64,000 nucleotides of DNA from Phymatolithon calcareum (GCA_977006965.1 OZ345362.1:2604001-2668000); one strand, 5' to 3'; shown: positions 52,601-61,045, numbered from the stretch's first letter. Notes: generated by a model not told the origin, from the letters alone. Numbers and translations: made by a program.

Positions 52601-53881
52601 AACCGGGGAGGACCACTCCGACGCTGCGGGCTCGACGACATCCAAGCGCAACATTTCCTCCACTTCGGTCTTCTCGACCTCCCGGGCCTTATGCCCCGCG
52701 CGGTGGGGCGGCAGTCGCACTGGTCGAGCACCATCCTGAAGATCGATTCGGTGTTCGGTGACCTTCACGGTTCCCAGATGGCCCTGCCACATGTCCTCGA
52801 ACTCGCAAAGCATATCGCGGACTTGGGCTTGTTCGTCGCCCGACAGGTGGTCCAAGCTAACGTCATCCACCGTCACCCACTCGCGCGCGGCGGGCGACTC
52901 CGGGACCCGTGCCGCGAGTCTGGCCTGGGCTTCGTCATCAGGTAAGGCCTGTGCGAGGCCAGGACGCACAGGTACTGCGGGTTCCGGTTGCCGAGGGTCA
53001 ATATTGACCGTGAATATTTTCGTCGGGGCCGGTAGCGCCAAAGCCAAGATTTCGTGTTTCGCGAGAGTCACATCCGCGGGCGAAAAGTTGGCGACCAAGA
53101 TCCTAAAAGGCACGAGCGGTTTAACGTCAACTAGGCCGTTGGCCACACTAACTCGCTTCTTCAAGTACAAATGCGGAGCCGGGGCAAGGACTCTGGTGCT
53201 GGAGGCGCCGCATACTACCTCAACAGTCGCTTCGGTCCCTGCCGGAATAACCGTTCGACGTGCTACTCGCACTTTTGCAGACGGCGAGGGACCGTCTCTC
53301 ACGAATGGGGTCTCTGATGTTGACCGGTCGCTTGGGACCCTTTGGGGGCGGCGCTTGATCGTAACCCTTGTTCCATCCTCGAACTCGATTAGTTTTCCCC
53401 GAGGCCGCACTTGCTTCACGTGTCTGTCGATGAACGTGCAGCCCAAGAAGGCATCGGCTCCGAGTTGCCGTACGACAACGAATGGTTGTCGCACGGAGTA
53501 CGACGCGACCTTGACTGTTAAGGTCACAATACCCATGGTATCCAGGCGGTGATTTGAAGCAGACGCCAAGTTGACGATATCACGGCTGTCGTCACACAAG
53601 GCGAGTACCGCCGGTGGAAGGAGGTCCGCGCGGACCAAGTTAGGCCCGGCTCCGGTGTCCAACACCGTGAGCATTGGTCGTAAGGACCGTGAATCGGGAC
53701 CTATGGAGGCCTCTATCTTGTAATTGTGTGCCGAAAGGAAGCACACCTGAGACAGATGGTACTGCGAGGCGGACAGCCAGGTCGGGAGACCAAATGGCCG
53801 GGACAGGATAACCGGAGTCGAGACTCCTTCATTCGGGGGCTTGCGCGGTGGCCTCAAGGGCTCACGGCGCATCCCCCCCAT
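49688..53881 (-). CDS. gypsy-2 Pol polyprotein with chromodomain
   Basis: 1397 codons. Protease LTVLDTGAGPNLV (Asp75); RT with RFCVDYRRLNAL, FGLTNAPATFQR and VYIDDIIVFS; RNase H with DTDACDHQIG and FTDHQALRWIF; integrase zinc site LAHYPRLAGHPG...CTPCAK and acids in VSIDILGPF, LLSDNGQQF and NGQAERYN; C-terminal chromodomain-like IRTRWFGYGPEDDTW. No stop or frameshift is seen. The ATG overlaps the gag stop (TGATG), and the frame is -1 to gag. Expression may be by frameshifting at GGAAAAC or by re-initiation. Confidence 0.95.
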   Translation of the reverse strand: MGGMRREPLRPPRKPPNEGVSTPVILSRPFGLPTWLSASQYHLSQVCFLSAHNYKIEASIGPDSRSLRPMLTVLDTGAGPNLVRADLLPPAVLALCDDSRDIVNLASASNHRLDTMGIVTLTVKVASYSVRQPFVVVRQLGADAFLGCTFIDRHVKQVRPRGKLIEFEDGTRVTIKRRPQRVPSDRSTSETPFVRDGPSPSAKVRVARRTVIPAGTEATVEVVCGASSTRVLAPAPHLYLKKRVSVANGLVDVKPLVPFRILVANFSPADVTLAKHEILALALPAPTKIFTVNIDPRQPEPAVPVRPGLAQALPDDEAQARLAARVPESPAAREWVTVDDVSLDHLSGDEQAQVRDMLCEFEDMWQGHLGTVKVTEHRIDLQDGARPVRLPPHRAGHKAREVEKTEVEEMLRLDVVEPAASEWSSPVVIVPKPDGRWRFCVDYRRLNALSMKDSYPLPRMDECIDSLGDAKFFTTLDCNWGFWQIPIRDEDRDKTTFTCHSGTFRFKKMPFGLTNAPATFQRTIDIILARFKWQSCLVYIDDIIVFSSSFDDHLRHVKEILCALKAAGLSLKLKKCTFFDRSVNYLGHTIRPGLLEVANRNTDAIQGFKVPTSQTELRSFLGLCNVYRRFIPNFARVAAPLTELLKKEQGASLPVFDDRRLAAFGLLKKALASPPVLRLPRRGLRYSVDTDACDHQIGCVLFQSHEDGKRYPLGFWSRQLRPAEKNYSAGEKECLAIIWAVQILQPYLQLEEFDLFTDHQALRWIFSLADGSNRLARWRLVLMGHRFKAHYKKGAENTIADTISRYGDCPFGPDLDIPCLAVETATGKGQTCDPLDQDDFEWVEDFSSFAEDLAPPAFLVATVVEATDHSPISIGEDIEAQSADLWCCVLASKVDDGRSARFKRDDRGLLVRVTPLDLSHQIVVPPALRPRVLHLAHYPRLAGHPGTTRMYQTLRREFYWPSMALDVVRTVRSCTPCAKERVKLRRHSQWLKLFPASQPLEFVSIDILGPFRKTKDGHENLLVITDRYSKLTRAVPLKSTTAHAVASAFCNDWVFAYGPPVYLLSDNGQQFASKHFQAVCQTLGIRNLFTAAYHPQTNGQAERYNRTILAALRAYVTEHLDDWDRFAGALSYGYNTQIHSATGFSPLELTVSRPPVHLAIQNVASSGEPHPRLQREQFLARLKALMATADKNIRRAQARYKANFDRAVRPSAEDIRPGTFVFLRREAPTKEDPERNKLASLATGPYRVVKTSAKNVVIIDASGVDDTVSRDRVVLAPTPPDGLPLVADDRTLEERRREERHRGVAVRAPPNEEPEATQEGENSDGDEYVIDRLIAYDPALNRIRTRWFGYGPEDDTWQRPDSLPLHKLRSFFRKRKGGIPEKVIGALPEHLRDAARQ

Positions 53882-53890
53882 CAGTTTTCC
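53881..53890 (-). promoter_or_regulatory. gag-pol junction of gypsy-2 (slippage or re-initiation site)
   Basis: Coding strand GGAAAACTGATG: gag ends GAA AAC TGA, and the -1 frame reads CTG ATG GGG. As in gypsy-1, the gag stop follows AAAAC directly. Here an ATG also overlaps the stop. Confidence 0.45.
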
Positions 53891-56340
53891 TGGGAGAAGT
53901 TCGATTCCGAGCTCTCGGCGGGTACACGCCTTTGTTCGTTCTCCACCATGGCGACTCCTTGTGCCGGGCGCTGTGCTTGCCGTAGACCACCTGGGGGACC
54001 CATAGGCCGTGGGAATACTATGGGGCCTGTCTCGTTCGGATTCGCGACCAGCACGTCTCCAATCCTCTCTAGTCCCGCGGTCACCGTTGGTGCAGCGCCT
54101 ATGCGGCGCATCTCCTGCTGCTGGTGCGGTTGCAGGAATTTGAAGTTCTCAGCCCGGAGGACGGCGAAGTTCGGGTCTTGAGCCGGACGGTCCCGATGGG
54201 GGCAATGCGGGCGTCGGTGTCCTATGCCAAGGCAGCAGTAGCAGACGTCGACCTGGGCTTGTGGAGGATTCACCCACCCTGGACGAGCAGGCTTCGTTGC
54301 CGACGACACCTGCGCGCCGACGACCGGTGAACGGTCTGGTGCCCCCTTCCGTTGAGGTTGTCGAAACCTGGGGGGGTTAGGATCTCGACTGACCAAATGG
54401 GCTTCATGGCAGCCCGGTGGGAACACTTGGTCGTAACGAGTATCGACCGACGGGTCATCGGGGCAGCAATCGTGTCGTGGCGTCTGCCCAACAGCGAACA
54501 CCGGCTGGTCCGGCCCTAGCTGACGGGCCTCTCCGCAGTAAGATTGCGAGTGGGCTGGATCGTCTTGGGGCCAGATAGCCATGGCCTGGCCAGGCCGCGT
54601 GCGTTTCCCGAGGAGGGCGCGGTGTGAGTCCCCAAGGGCCTGCGCCCGCCTGACGAACTCGTCGAAAGACACCCCTCCCCACAGCACCTTGTTGCTCAGG
54701 ATGACCGGCCTGATGTCTGCGTGCGTCCCGAGGATAAATCGAGTGATCAGCTGGTTCTCCGAGAACACGTTTCCGCATTGGCGCGCAGAGTCACGGAGCC
54801 GTAGTCCAAATGCTCGCTCATTCTCCTTGTCCCCCTGCGACAAGCCGTCAAACTCGGCCACGGCGGCGATAATGACCTCCTCGGTCGCAAACGCCTTGAG
54901 AAGGTGTTGGACCGCCTCCGGATACGACGAGAATCCTTTGAGGCGAGATGCGCCAAGGCCGTTGTAAGAGTCGAATTGTCGCCTGGCCCCTCCGGTCAGG
55001 TATTTCGACATCAGGCGGACTGCTGCGCCTTCGGGAATATCATTGTCATCGCACGTGGTCTTGAACGCGGAGAGGAATTGGAGGACCTCGATGGGTCGCT
55101 CACCCGAAAAAGTGTGGCTCTCCATAGCATGGCGTGTAAGCCTCTGGAACTGACCAATCATGGCCGAAACCTTGGCCCCGGAGCGTTGGCTGGTGTTCAA
55201 GAGGCGGTATCGCCGATAAGAAAGGGCCTCATTAAAGCTCTCGTGAGAGCACTTGAGCTCCTTGAGGCCGCGGTACTTGGGGCCTTTGCCCCTCGATGAA
55301 CGTTTAGTCTCCTCGCCCCTTTCTCGGTGGGCTCGATGTGTCCTTCTCTTAGCACTACGCGCCCTCCGGCGAGGGTACCGACGGTCTATAGATTCGCCGC
55401 GCTTCCCTATGGAGCTGCTTCCGTCCGACCGGGAACCGGACCCCGACGAGGAGGAGTCCTCCGACGAGCTTCGAGAGCCGTCACGCGACCCGAGCTCCAT
55501 TTGGAGCGAAAAGGGGTTGGGCTCATTAATGACCGTTCTCTGGTCGTCATCGGTGTAACGGCGTCTCGTCCCAGACGGCGGTTCCGCCTTGTAGAGGCGA
55601 CGTGTTTCGACTTGATCTTTGAACGCAGCCAGTTCGGCCTGTACGGCGGCGACCCGCCCGTCAACAGACGCGACTGCGTCATGAGTGGCGAAATGAGTCG
55701 TTCGCTCAGCGAGGCGTCCTTCCAGCTCCAAGGTCATGGATTGCATGATATTTTCTTGGATAACTGCAGAGCGGCCTTGGATTGCCTCGGGCAGCTTGGC
55801 GTCGATCGCCGCATTGACCGTCTCTTCGATCGTCGACGGAAGCTCCCTCATTTGGGAAGAAAGTTGCGCGATCGCGGCCACCAGGTCTTCGGGGTTCCCG
55901 GGAGCGACCATCTTGGACTCGGCCTTCCCGATCCTTCCCCGAGCTGCATCCAGCTCCGATCGGGGGACTTCGGTGTCCGACTGATCACGATTTGAATTTC
56001 GGGGGACGATGGCGCTTACTTGGGCGGTGGCGCCTTCATCGCCCCGGGGGGCATCTTGAGATGCCCTCAGGCCTGGACGGTCGGCCGGCGCACTGGCGGA
56101 TGTCTCCACCGGCTCCGATCGCGGCCCAACGAGCGTAGGGTCAAAGTTGCCGGGGGCCGTCCACATGGACGAATCGTCTTCGTCGTCAAGGGCGCCACGC
56201 GGCACCGAAGCTGGCCGAACAGGGGCCGAAGTGGGTGTATCGGCTGATCGGCCGTACCGAGCCTCGATCTCTTTAGCCCGCAGCTGAGAAGCTCGGGTGG
56301 AGCGAGTTCGGGGACCCTCGTCGGTCATGTTGGCTAGCAA
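53881..56340 (-). CDS. gypsy-2 Gag polyprotein
   Basis: 819 codons. A long disordered N-terminus; a helical segment around residues 165-245; a Ser/Asp/Glu-rich stretch and an Arg-rich stretch (RRYPRRRARSAKRRTHRAH); the gag capsid-like domain (FSGERPIEVLQFLSAF, YPEAVQHLLKAFATEE, LRLRDSARQCGNVFS); and a CCHC knuckle CYCCLGIGHRRPHC near residue 730. The same domain order as gypsy-1 Gag, with clear similarity in the capsid part. Start at 56340 or at the second ATG (56328, MTDEGP). Confidence 0.92.
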   Translation of the reverse strand: MLANMTDEGPRTRSTRASQLRAKEIEARYGRSADTPTSAPVRPASVPRGALDDEDDSSMWTAPGNFDPTLVGPRSEPVETSASAPADRPGLRASQDAPRGDEGATAQVSAIVPRNSNRDQSDTEVPRSELDAARGRIGKAESKMVAPGNPEDLVAAIAQLSSQMRELPSTIEETVNAAIDAKLPEAIQGRSAVIQENIMQSMTLELEGRLAERTTHFATHDAVASVDGRVAAVQAELAAFKDQVETRRLYKAEPPSGTRRRYTDDDQRTVINEPNPFSLQMELGSRDGSRSSSEDSSSSGSGSRSDGSSSIGKRGESIDRRYPRRRARSAKRRTHRAHRERGEETKRSSRGKGPKYRGLKELKCSHESFNEALSYRRYRLLNTSQRSGAKVSAMIGQFQRLTRHAMESHTFSGERPIEVLQFLSAFKTTCDDNDIPEGAAVRLMSKYLTGGARRQFDSYNGLGASRLKGFSSYPEAVQHLLKAFATEEVIIAAVAEFDGLSQGDKENERAFGLRLRDSARQCGNVFSENQLITRFILGTHADIRPVILSNKVLWGGVSFDEFVRRAQALGDSHRALLGKRTRPGQAMAIWPQDDPAHSQSYCGEARQLGPDQPVFAVGQTPRHDCCPDDPSVDTRYDQVFPPGCHEAHLVSRDPNPPRFRQPQRKGAPDRSPVVGAQVSSATKPARPGWVNPPQAQVDVCYCCLGIGHRRPHCPHRDRPAQDPNFAVLRAENFKFLQPHQQQEMRRIGAAPTVTAGLERIGDVLVANPNETGPIVFPRPMGPPGGLRQAQRPAQGVAMVENEQRRVPAESSESNFSQEN

Positions 56341-56431
56341 GATTGTGGAGATCTGCGTTCCTTGTTTTCCCCCAGTGCTTGGGGTCTTGGTAAGGCAGAT
56401 CTGCCGAAGGATCGCGAGCAGTTGCGAACCG

Positions 56432-56449
56432 TTCTAGGTCGGGAGACCA
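56432..56449 (-). promoter_or_regulatory. gypsy-2 primer-binding site
   Basis: Coding strand TGGTCTCCCGACCTAGAA two bases inside the LTR, identical to the gypsy-1 site although the LTRs and proteins of the two elements are well diverged. Confidence 0.8.
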
Positions 56450-56451
56450 CT

Positions 56452-56946
56452 TGTGGTAGCGTAGATCGGCGGATCGACGCCTCTAAGTAGTCCGGGAACG
56501 GTTGGCCGTAGAGGCCGTGCAAGGCTCCAGCGATTGGTCTCTCCCGATGGAGGATAGTGGCAGAGCTAACAACAAAACACACACACGGACTTGGGGTCCA
56601 ATCGCAAGAGGACACAAACGTCCGTGCGCAGACACAGGGGCGAGGGTCCTAGGACCGAGGCTCGACCGACGGCGTAGAGTCGAGGTCGTACGCGGGGCCT
56701 TCCCTGAGGCGAAAGGTCCGCGAAGGTTGGAACTGAAGACGGTCGATCTGGACCAAACACGGGTTGCCCCTTTTACTGAGGGCCGGCGGCCGAAAGCCCG
56801 CCATATATTACCAAATCGGTCTTATCATACTAGAAATAAACCTAAACGGAGGGGACGACGGAGTCGAGGGCACAGCGTGTAAGCCCATGTGGGCTGTAAT
56901 GGTGGGGAAAAGCAAGGCCTCAGGGCCACCCATCCATACTACTACA
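56452..56946 (-). repeat. gypsy-2 5' LTR
   Basis: Near-identical partner of 46989-47483, followed on the plus strand by the duplication CTATA. Confidence 0.95.
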
Positions 56947-57525
56947 CTATAGCTAACGTAACTCAACTCATGATGGATACTCAGCCCCTCTTTTTCGTTG
57001 ATTTTTAGTATAAGGTCAATTAAAACATTATTCGTAGTTCTATCTTTTTTGCAAGAAGCTTGGCCGTTTGGAATAGCAATAAAAGGTACATTGGTTTCGG
57101 AGCTCACAGCAACTGTGGCAAATACAGTTTGATTGCTGTAGGCACATCATTTCATGTTGGGGGCTTATGAAACCTAGAAATCCTTATTTGACGTGTTTTC
57201 CCGCAACCCCCATGTTGTGGATACACATACTTGTTGAGGATACACATCCTTCATATACACTACATCATAGGTCCACACATGTTCCTGATCAGGGACACAC
57301 ATCTTTAGCCTAGTCGTCCTATCATATTGTCTCATAGCACCCCAGGGCGATTTTTGCACGCATCAGATTTCAGTCCGAAATCATACTGTGTAGATGGTAT
57401 GATTTCTCAATTCTATTAGATTTCGGAAACTGCTGTTTCAACTTTGCCATACTGTACATTTGGGTCGAATAGAAACCTGAAATGTGACATTTTCCTAATT
57501 TTACGTCTTTTCCCGCAACCCCCTG

Positions 57526-57671
57526 ATGAAGAACGTATGAAAGATGTACGTAGTTTAGACATCAACTGCACATCAGCATGACAGCCGGCTTACAATATGA
57601 TACAAACAAATAGCTGCGCTTATTTTTGGAATGAGAAGGAATCTACTGATTACGCATTTTCCCGCAACCCC
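57526..57671. mobile_element. Right-end remnant of a third Harbinger-type element
   Basis: Ends TTTTCCCGCAACCCC at 57671, followed by another CTG (57672-57674) and then the resumed LINE frame. Its left end is missing. The simplest history is that this element landed first, the layer-2 element then landed inside it at a CTG, and a deletion between their identical left ends removed the rest. Confidence 0.6.
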
Positions 57672-57902
57672 CTGGTCGCGCTCCAACGCATTCTATCTTC
57701 ATCCAAGATTAGTCCTGAAATTGAATATGAATGTAAGCGACTAACTGGAGCACTTGTTGGGAGAGAAATACGAATCAAGGTTGTACTGAACAGTCAAACT
57801 ACGTGAGCTTAGAAAATCGTGCGAAAGCGGCCCTGTTACTCTTCAAGAGAGGCCTTGGGAGCTTTTAAAATAAATCAACACATATCCCCTATGCATGGGT
57901 GG

Positions 57903-58144
57903 CAATTGACCAATTGGATCCTCTGCCCTACCTTTTCTCTTCTTCGTTGATCGGGGGAGCAAGATACTGGGATGGATGGATTTCTGTTTAGTGAATAGAC
58001 TGGATAGGTCCTATACTGAATAGACTGGACAGGTCCTATACTTCATTAGGTGCGTACAATATTTGTACCAAAACAAAACGGTGGGCAAATGAAGATTGGA
58101 GTAAATCACGAGCTACCACTACGACTGCAGAAATCGGAGCGTCC
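57903..58144. other. Spacer upstream of the 218-residue ORF
   Basis: Contains a short direct repeat (GAATAGACTGGA(T/C)AGGTCCTATACT twice near 57990-58041). No gene seen. Confidence 0.4.
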
Positions 58145-58801
58145 ATGGACGATAACCGGACCGCGGCACTGGCAGAACCGGTTCAATTGGGAAAGCTCAG
58201 GATCATCCCGCCATCCCAAGTTTTGTGGCTTGGTGAACAAGTACCCATGAGCATATCGGCAACGGTGAAGCAGAAAAGATGGGATATTAGGTTGCGGAAT
58301 GGAAAGCTTATTGTTACGACGATGAGGCGCGCAAAGGCTTCTCGTCTGAAAGGATGGCTGCAACAATTTCGAGGAATTCATATCCTCGGGAATGGCATCA
58401 ATGTGAAATACGAGGAGGACCAGAACTACGAAGCAGGGATTGCATCCGATGTTCTCTGTGGAAAGTACGGATCGGAGGCTTCCCGGTGGCTGCTGAACCA
58501 TATTTGGCGCGGAACCGTTCTTGTAAGCAGCGAGTCACCGTCGAGCTGTTATTGTTCGACCAGTAGCAGCAATGAGGGTTACAATGTATGCGCGCTGATT
58601 CGTTTTGACGTCATTAGCAATACCCGTTTCTATTATGACAGAGAGGACGGGAAGCTGTACTGGATGCCGCGCAAGGGCGACAAATTAAGAGAAGTGTCTG
58701 TCTCCAGTGGCGGCAGTATCCGGTTTACAGAGTGTGAATTTCAATCGGAACTTTTGGAAAAATGCTCAATCGTTGCTGATACACATCAGCTTGTGGGCTG
58801 A
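58145..58801 (+). CDS. Unknown 218-residue protein
   Basis: I do not recognise this. A single intact ORF without introns. It begins MDDNRTAALAEPVQLG, has a basic middle (TTMRRAKASRLKGWLQ) and a Cys/Ser-rich segment (SESPSSCYCSTSSSN), and then repeated strand-like segments (NTRFYYDREDGKLYWMPRKG). No signal peptide or membrane span. Nothing in the neighbourhood suggests a role. It has no visible decay, unlike most ORFs around it. Confidence 0.45.
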   Translation: MDDNRTAALAEPVQLGKLRIIPPSQVLWLGEQVPMSISATVKQKRWDIRLRNGKLIVTTMRRAKASRLKGWLQQFRGIHILGNGINVKYEEDQNYEAGIASDVLCGKYGSEASRWLLNHIWRGTVLVSSESPSSCYCSTSSSNEGYNVCALIRFDVISNTRFYYDREDGKLYWMPRKGDKLREVSVSSGGSIRFTECEFQSELLEKCSIVADTHQLVG

Positions 58802-58934
58802 TTGCATATATCAAAATGGCGAAGCCTGCGGGATTTCGACCAAAGCGCTATAAGTACCACCCGATAATGCGAACTAGAACGCCTAGCGCACATTTAGAGC
58901 TGTAGCCTTTTTTCGTCATGTAAACTTTTTAAAG

Positions 58935-59210
58935 ATGTCCAACTCATCAAACAACTTCAAATTGGAAAATGCATCGAAACTTTCCTGTCTTTTCAAACAA
59001 ATGGGCTACTGTAACGTACGCGTTGATAGTGCGTGGTTAAGAGTGCGTCGCAAAGGCACACGTAGAGGGCACCCCGCACAGTGCAGTCGTCTCTGCGGGC
59101 TCGTTTATTCGGAAACGCGTGCCCCCGGAGACGGTGACTGTCTCTACTATTGTGTTGTGTTGGACTGTGTGTTGGGTGTCTTCTCTTCCCTTCTATGCTA
59201 CGTGAACTAG
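58935..59210 (+). pseudogene. Possible OTU-type protease start, truncated
   Basis: The ORF contains TRAPGDGDCLYYCVV. The D-G-(N/D)-C-L-(F/Y) motif is the catalytic Asp/Cys loop of OTU cysteine proteases, which also occur in some large transposons. The frame stops 20 codons later and the catalytic His region is not found, so it is a fragment or a chance match. Confidence 0.25.
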
Positions 59211-59681
59211 ACGAGCTACTTGTACTAAAGTCTCCCGGAGGTCCACAAGGGTGATTGGGTAAAGTGCAGTGAAAAGATCTCGCGAAGGGCGCAGCATAAT
59301 GCCCACTCAAAGGCATTACACCCCCTGCCTTGAGGGAACGACAGGTAAGTTGGCGTTACCAACAGCGCATCCTCGCGCGAAGAAGACGTTCACGCGGAAT
59401 GGTCAAGGTGGAGCATTGTGATCAGGGGCGCAGCGGACGGAATGCGAACGAACGGATTTGATAGTTTTTTGGAAATTTGGTTCTAAGGCCCGTTCCAATT
59501 GGTGTACAATGTTTACTTTTTGAGGAAATTCACTACCTGGCCACCAAAAGTTGGAAAATTCACTACATGTCCATCCCTAGCTAAACCTACTACTCACCCC
59601 TAGCCAAGCGTACAATCATAACTCACCCTAGTCAAAACTACTACTTAACAATCCATGCGACAGTAAAATTTAATGCGCGCG

Positions 59682-60452
59682 CTACTCTCTATGCTTTAGA
59701 TCCTCATCGCAAGTAGCATCTCCGTCATTGCAGGCGGTAAGGTCGATGATCATGGACTGAGCCGCTTTGTCGATGTGTTTTCGTTTCGCCTCGACAAGTT
59801 TGTGGATGTTGGGCCTCCCGCATGTCTGCGAAAAGTGGCCAGTGTTTCCGCACGTGGAGCAGTAACAGGCCCTCATTTCGGACGGCAGTAGGGCTTCTTG
59901 CGCTTGCAGTCCAGCTTAGAGAGAAGGTCAAATGGCACCAAATCATCCTGTATTAGCTCGTCTCCAGTGACTGCAACACGCGTGATGTTGCCCTCATGCT
60001 TGCTTGGCCAACGTTCTCAACATCCTTACATCCCCGAAACAGTGCTTGTTCCATGGGTTGAAACACCCGATGCTGCATCAAGCGCTTAGAGACGTACAAA
60101 AGTGCAGCGATGACGAGACTGCATGACCAAAGCTGCTCTTCAAAGTGGCGACAGGAGCATGTAGCGCGGTAGTCGCTGCTAACTGTCACATCGAATAGTG
60201 TCTCTTCCCTGCGAACAACACAGCTGAACGCGCCACTGTCGATGACCTCGGGTTCCACAAGCAGCTTCTCCGCTCGAACGACTTTTTCCTGGTGCTTCTC
60301 GTGTTGTGGGAGATCGCAACGTTGACAAAGTCGTCAAAGCTTAATCCAGCGTAGACGCCCATCTGTACCATGAGCTCCTTCTTTTCCATGATTTCAGAGT
60401 GGCTAGTGCGGGAGCGTTGTGAGTTGAGCGTAGCAGACGAATGGGACGACAT
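59682..60452 (-). pseudogene. MULE transposase C-terminal relic (SWIM finger and zinc knuckle)
   Basis: Three frames on the minus strand. From 60452: KKELMVQMGVYAGLSFDDFV. Then (60258) EPEVIDSGAFSCVVRREETL and the SWIM zinc finger ATCSCRHFEEQLWSCSLVIA, where the usual C.H has become C.L. Then (59876) a CCHC knuckle CYCSTCGNTGHFSQTCGRPN and an acidic tail. SWIM followed by a CCHC knuckle is the C-terminal layout of Mutator-like transposases. The DDE domain is absent and the frames are broken. Confidence 0.65.
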
Positions 60453-60642
60453 GCTTACAGTGCGCGGTCGTATTCATAACGGATGAGTAGTACGTTTGGC
60501 TTGGGGTGGCCATGTAGTGAATGTCCTTTTTACTTTTTCGTTTAGAAATATGAGACGCTTTTCACTCAGTTAAATTTTTCTAATTTCAATTAAATATGGA
60601 GCTTTCTCACTTCTTTTTCGATAATTACGAAAGTACCGACAG

Positions 60643-61040
60643 AGGGGCCTTCAATTGAGAATTCATCAAAATCGCGGCATAGACCCAGTCAAAAAAGTCC
60701 TCATTACCAGTCATTATTTCGTGGACTGGTTACAAGGACGCGGCATAGGTTTTCAGTGGCTGATTCCATGGTGCAGAGTTGATGTGCAACTTTCTCTCCA
60801 GATATTTTCACGCACTTTTGAGCAAAAACTTGAAACATCACGAAAAGTTTGATTGAAAAGCAATTCCACTTCTGAAAACTAGAAATCGTTATGAGAAAAA
60901 TGTCCCATAGAAGAGCACAGCAGCCACGCCAGACCTATGCCGCGTCCTCATTACCAGTGAAAATATTTGGGACTGGAATTGCGGACTTTTCCAGACTGGT
61001 AATGTGGACGCAAAAATCGAATTCTCAAGAAGGTCCCCCT
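60643..61040. mobile_element. Foldback MITE, 398 bp
   Basis: Imperfect ends AGGGGCCTTCAATTGAGAAT and the reverse complement of GAATTCTCAAGAAGGTCCCC plus CT, flanked by GACAG (60638-60642 and 61041-61045). Internal inverted segments (CTCATTACCAGT and GGACGCGGCATAGG) make it fold over most of its length. No coding capacity. Confidence 0.55.
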
Positions 61041-61045
61041 GACAG

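Larger units (their letters stand above)
46989..56946 (-). mobile_element. Complete Ty3/gypsy chromovirus, element 2 (9958 bp)
   Basis: 495-bp LTRs at 46989-47483 and 56452-56946 differ at about four positions that I could spot. The 5-bp duplication CTATA (46984-46988 and 56947-56951) flanks it and lies inside the Harbinger transposase exon. Coding for gag-pol is on the minus strand, with an antisense ORF on the plus strand next to the 3' LTR. A third LTR of this family is at 1-465. Confidence 0.97.
46132..57008 (+). pseudogene. Harbinger-type DDE transposase, split by gypsy-2
   Basis: Exon 1 46132-46458; a 92-bp GT-AG intron 46459-46550 (3' end CGCCTACAG); exon 2 46551-46988; after gypsy-2, 56952-57008. 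Exon 1 has an HTH-like helical segment. Exon 2 has CWISVDGTDFRIQEP (first Asp), KILADGGYKDPRV (second Asp) and LRARHETVNRRFKQFGVL (Glu), the DDE_Tnp_4-like pattern. The reading ends ...FHAI, and continues past the insertion as ANVTQLMMDTQ...DF, stop. The interruption removes about 20 C-terminal residues and separates the polyadenylation end. All three catalytic acids lie upstream of the break. Confidence 0.85.
44086..57210. mobile_element. Two-gene PIF/Harbinger-type transposon (layer 3)
   Basis: 20-bp ends GGGGTTGCGGGAAAACACGT at 44086 and its reverse complement ending at 57210. Flanks are CAG and CAT, so the three-base duplication matches in two of three positions. Without gypsy-2 the element is about 3.2 kb, the usual Harbinger size. 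It contains two divergently transcribed genes: an accessory protein (minus) and a DDE transposase (plus). Confidence 0.8.
42880..57522. mobile_element. Harbinger-type foldback element (layer 2)
   Basis: Ends GGGGTTGCGGGAAAAGACGT at 42880 and its reverse complement ending at 57522, flanked on both sides by CTG (42877-42879 and 57523-57525). The inverted repeats are long: 42880-43057 against 57345-57522. Without its inner insertions the element is only about 0.5 kb and codes for nothing, so it depended on another element's transposase. The three-base duplication is the PIF/Harbinger hallmark. Confidence 0.8.
42803..57889 (+). mobile_element. Outer LINE fragment split by the Harbinger/gypsy stack
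   Basis: A 5'-truncated LINE of about 290 bp, split between 42803-42879 and 57675-57889. The first part reads VIFNRAPLWRKSVLGAYFG...VIEL; after the nested elements it resumes in frame as VALQRILSSSKISPEIEYE...GREIRIKVVL, stop, then the tail GGGAGCTTTTAAAATAAATC. Both outer sides carry TATGCATGGGTGG (42790-42802 and 57890-57902), its target duplication. This is the oldest layer of the stack. Confidence 0.8.

Noticed and set aside
55327-55995. 222-codon plus-strand ORF opposite gypsy-2 gag
   Set aside because: It is a reverse-strand shadow of the low-complexity, GC-rich gag region, and there is no equivalent in gypsy-1.
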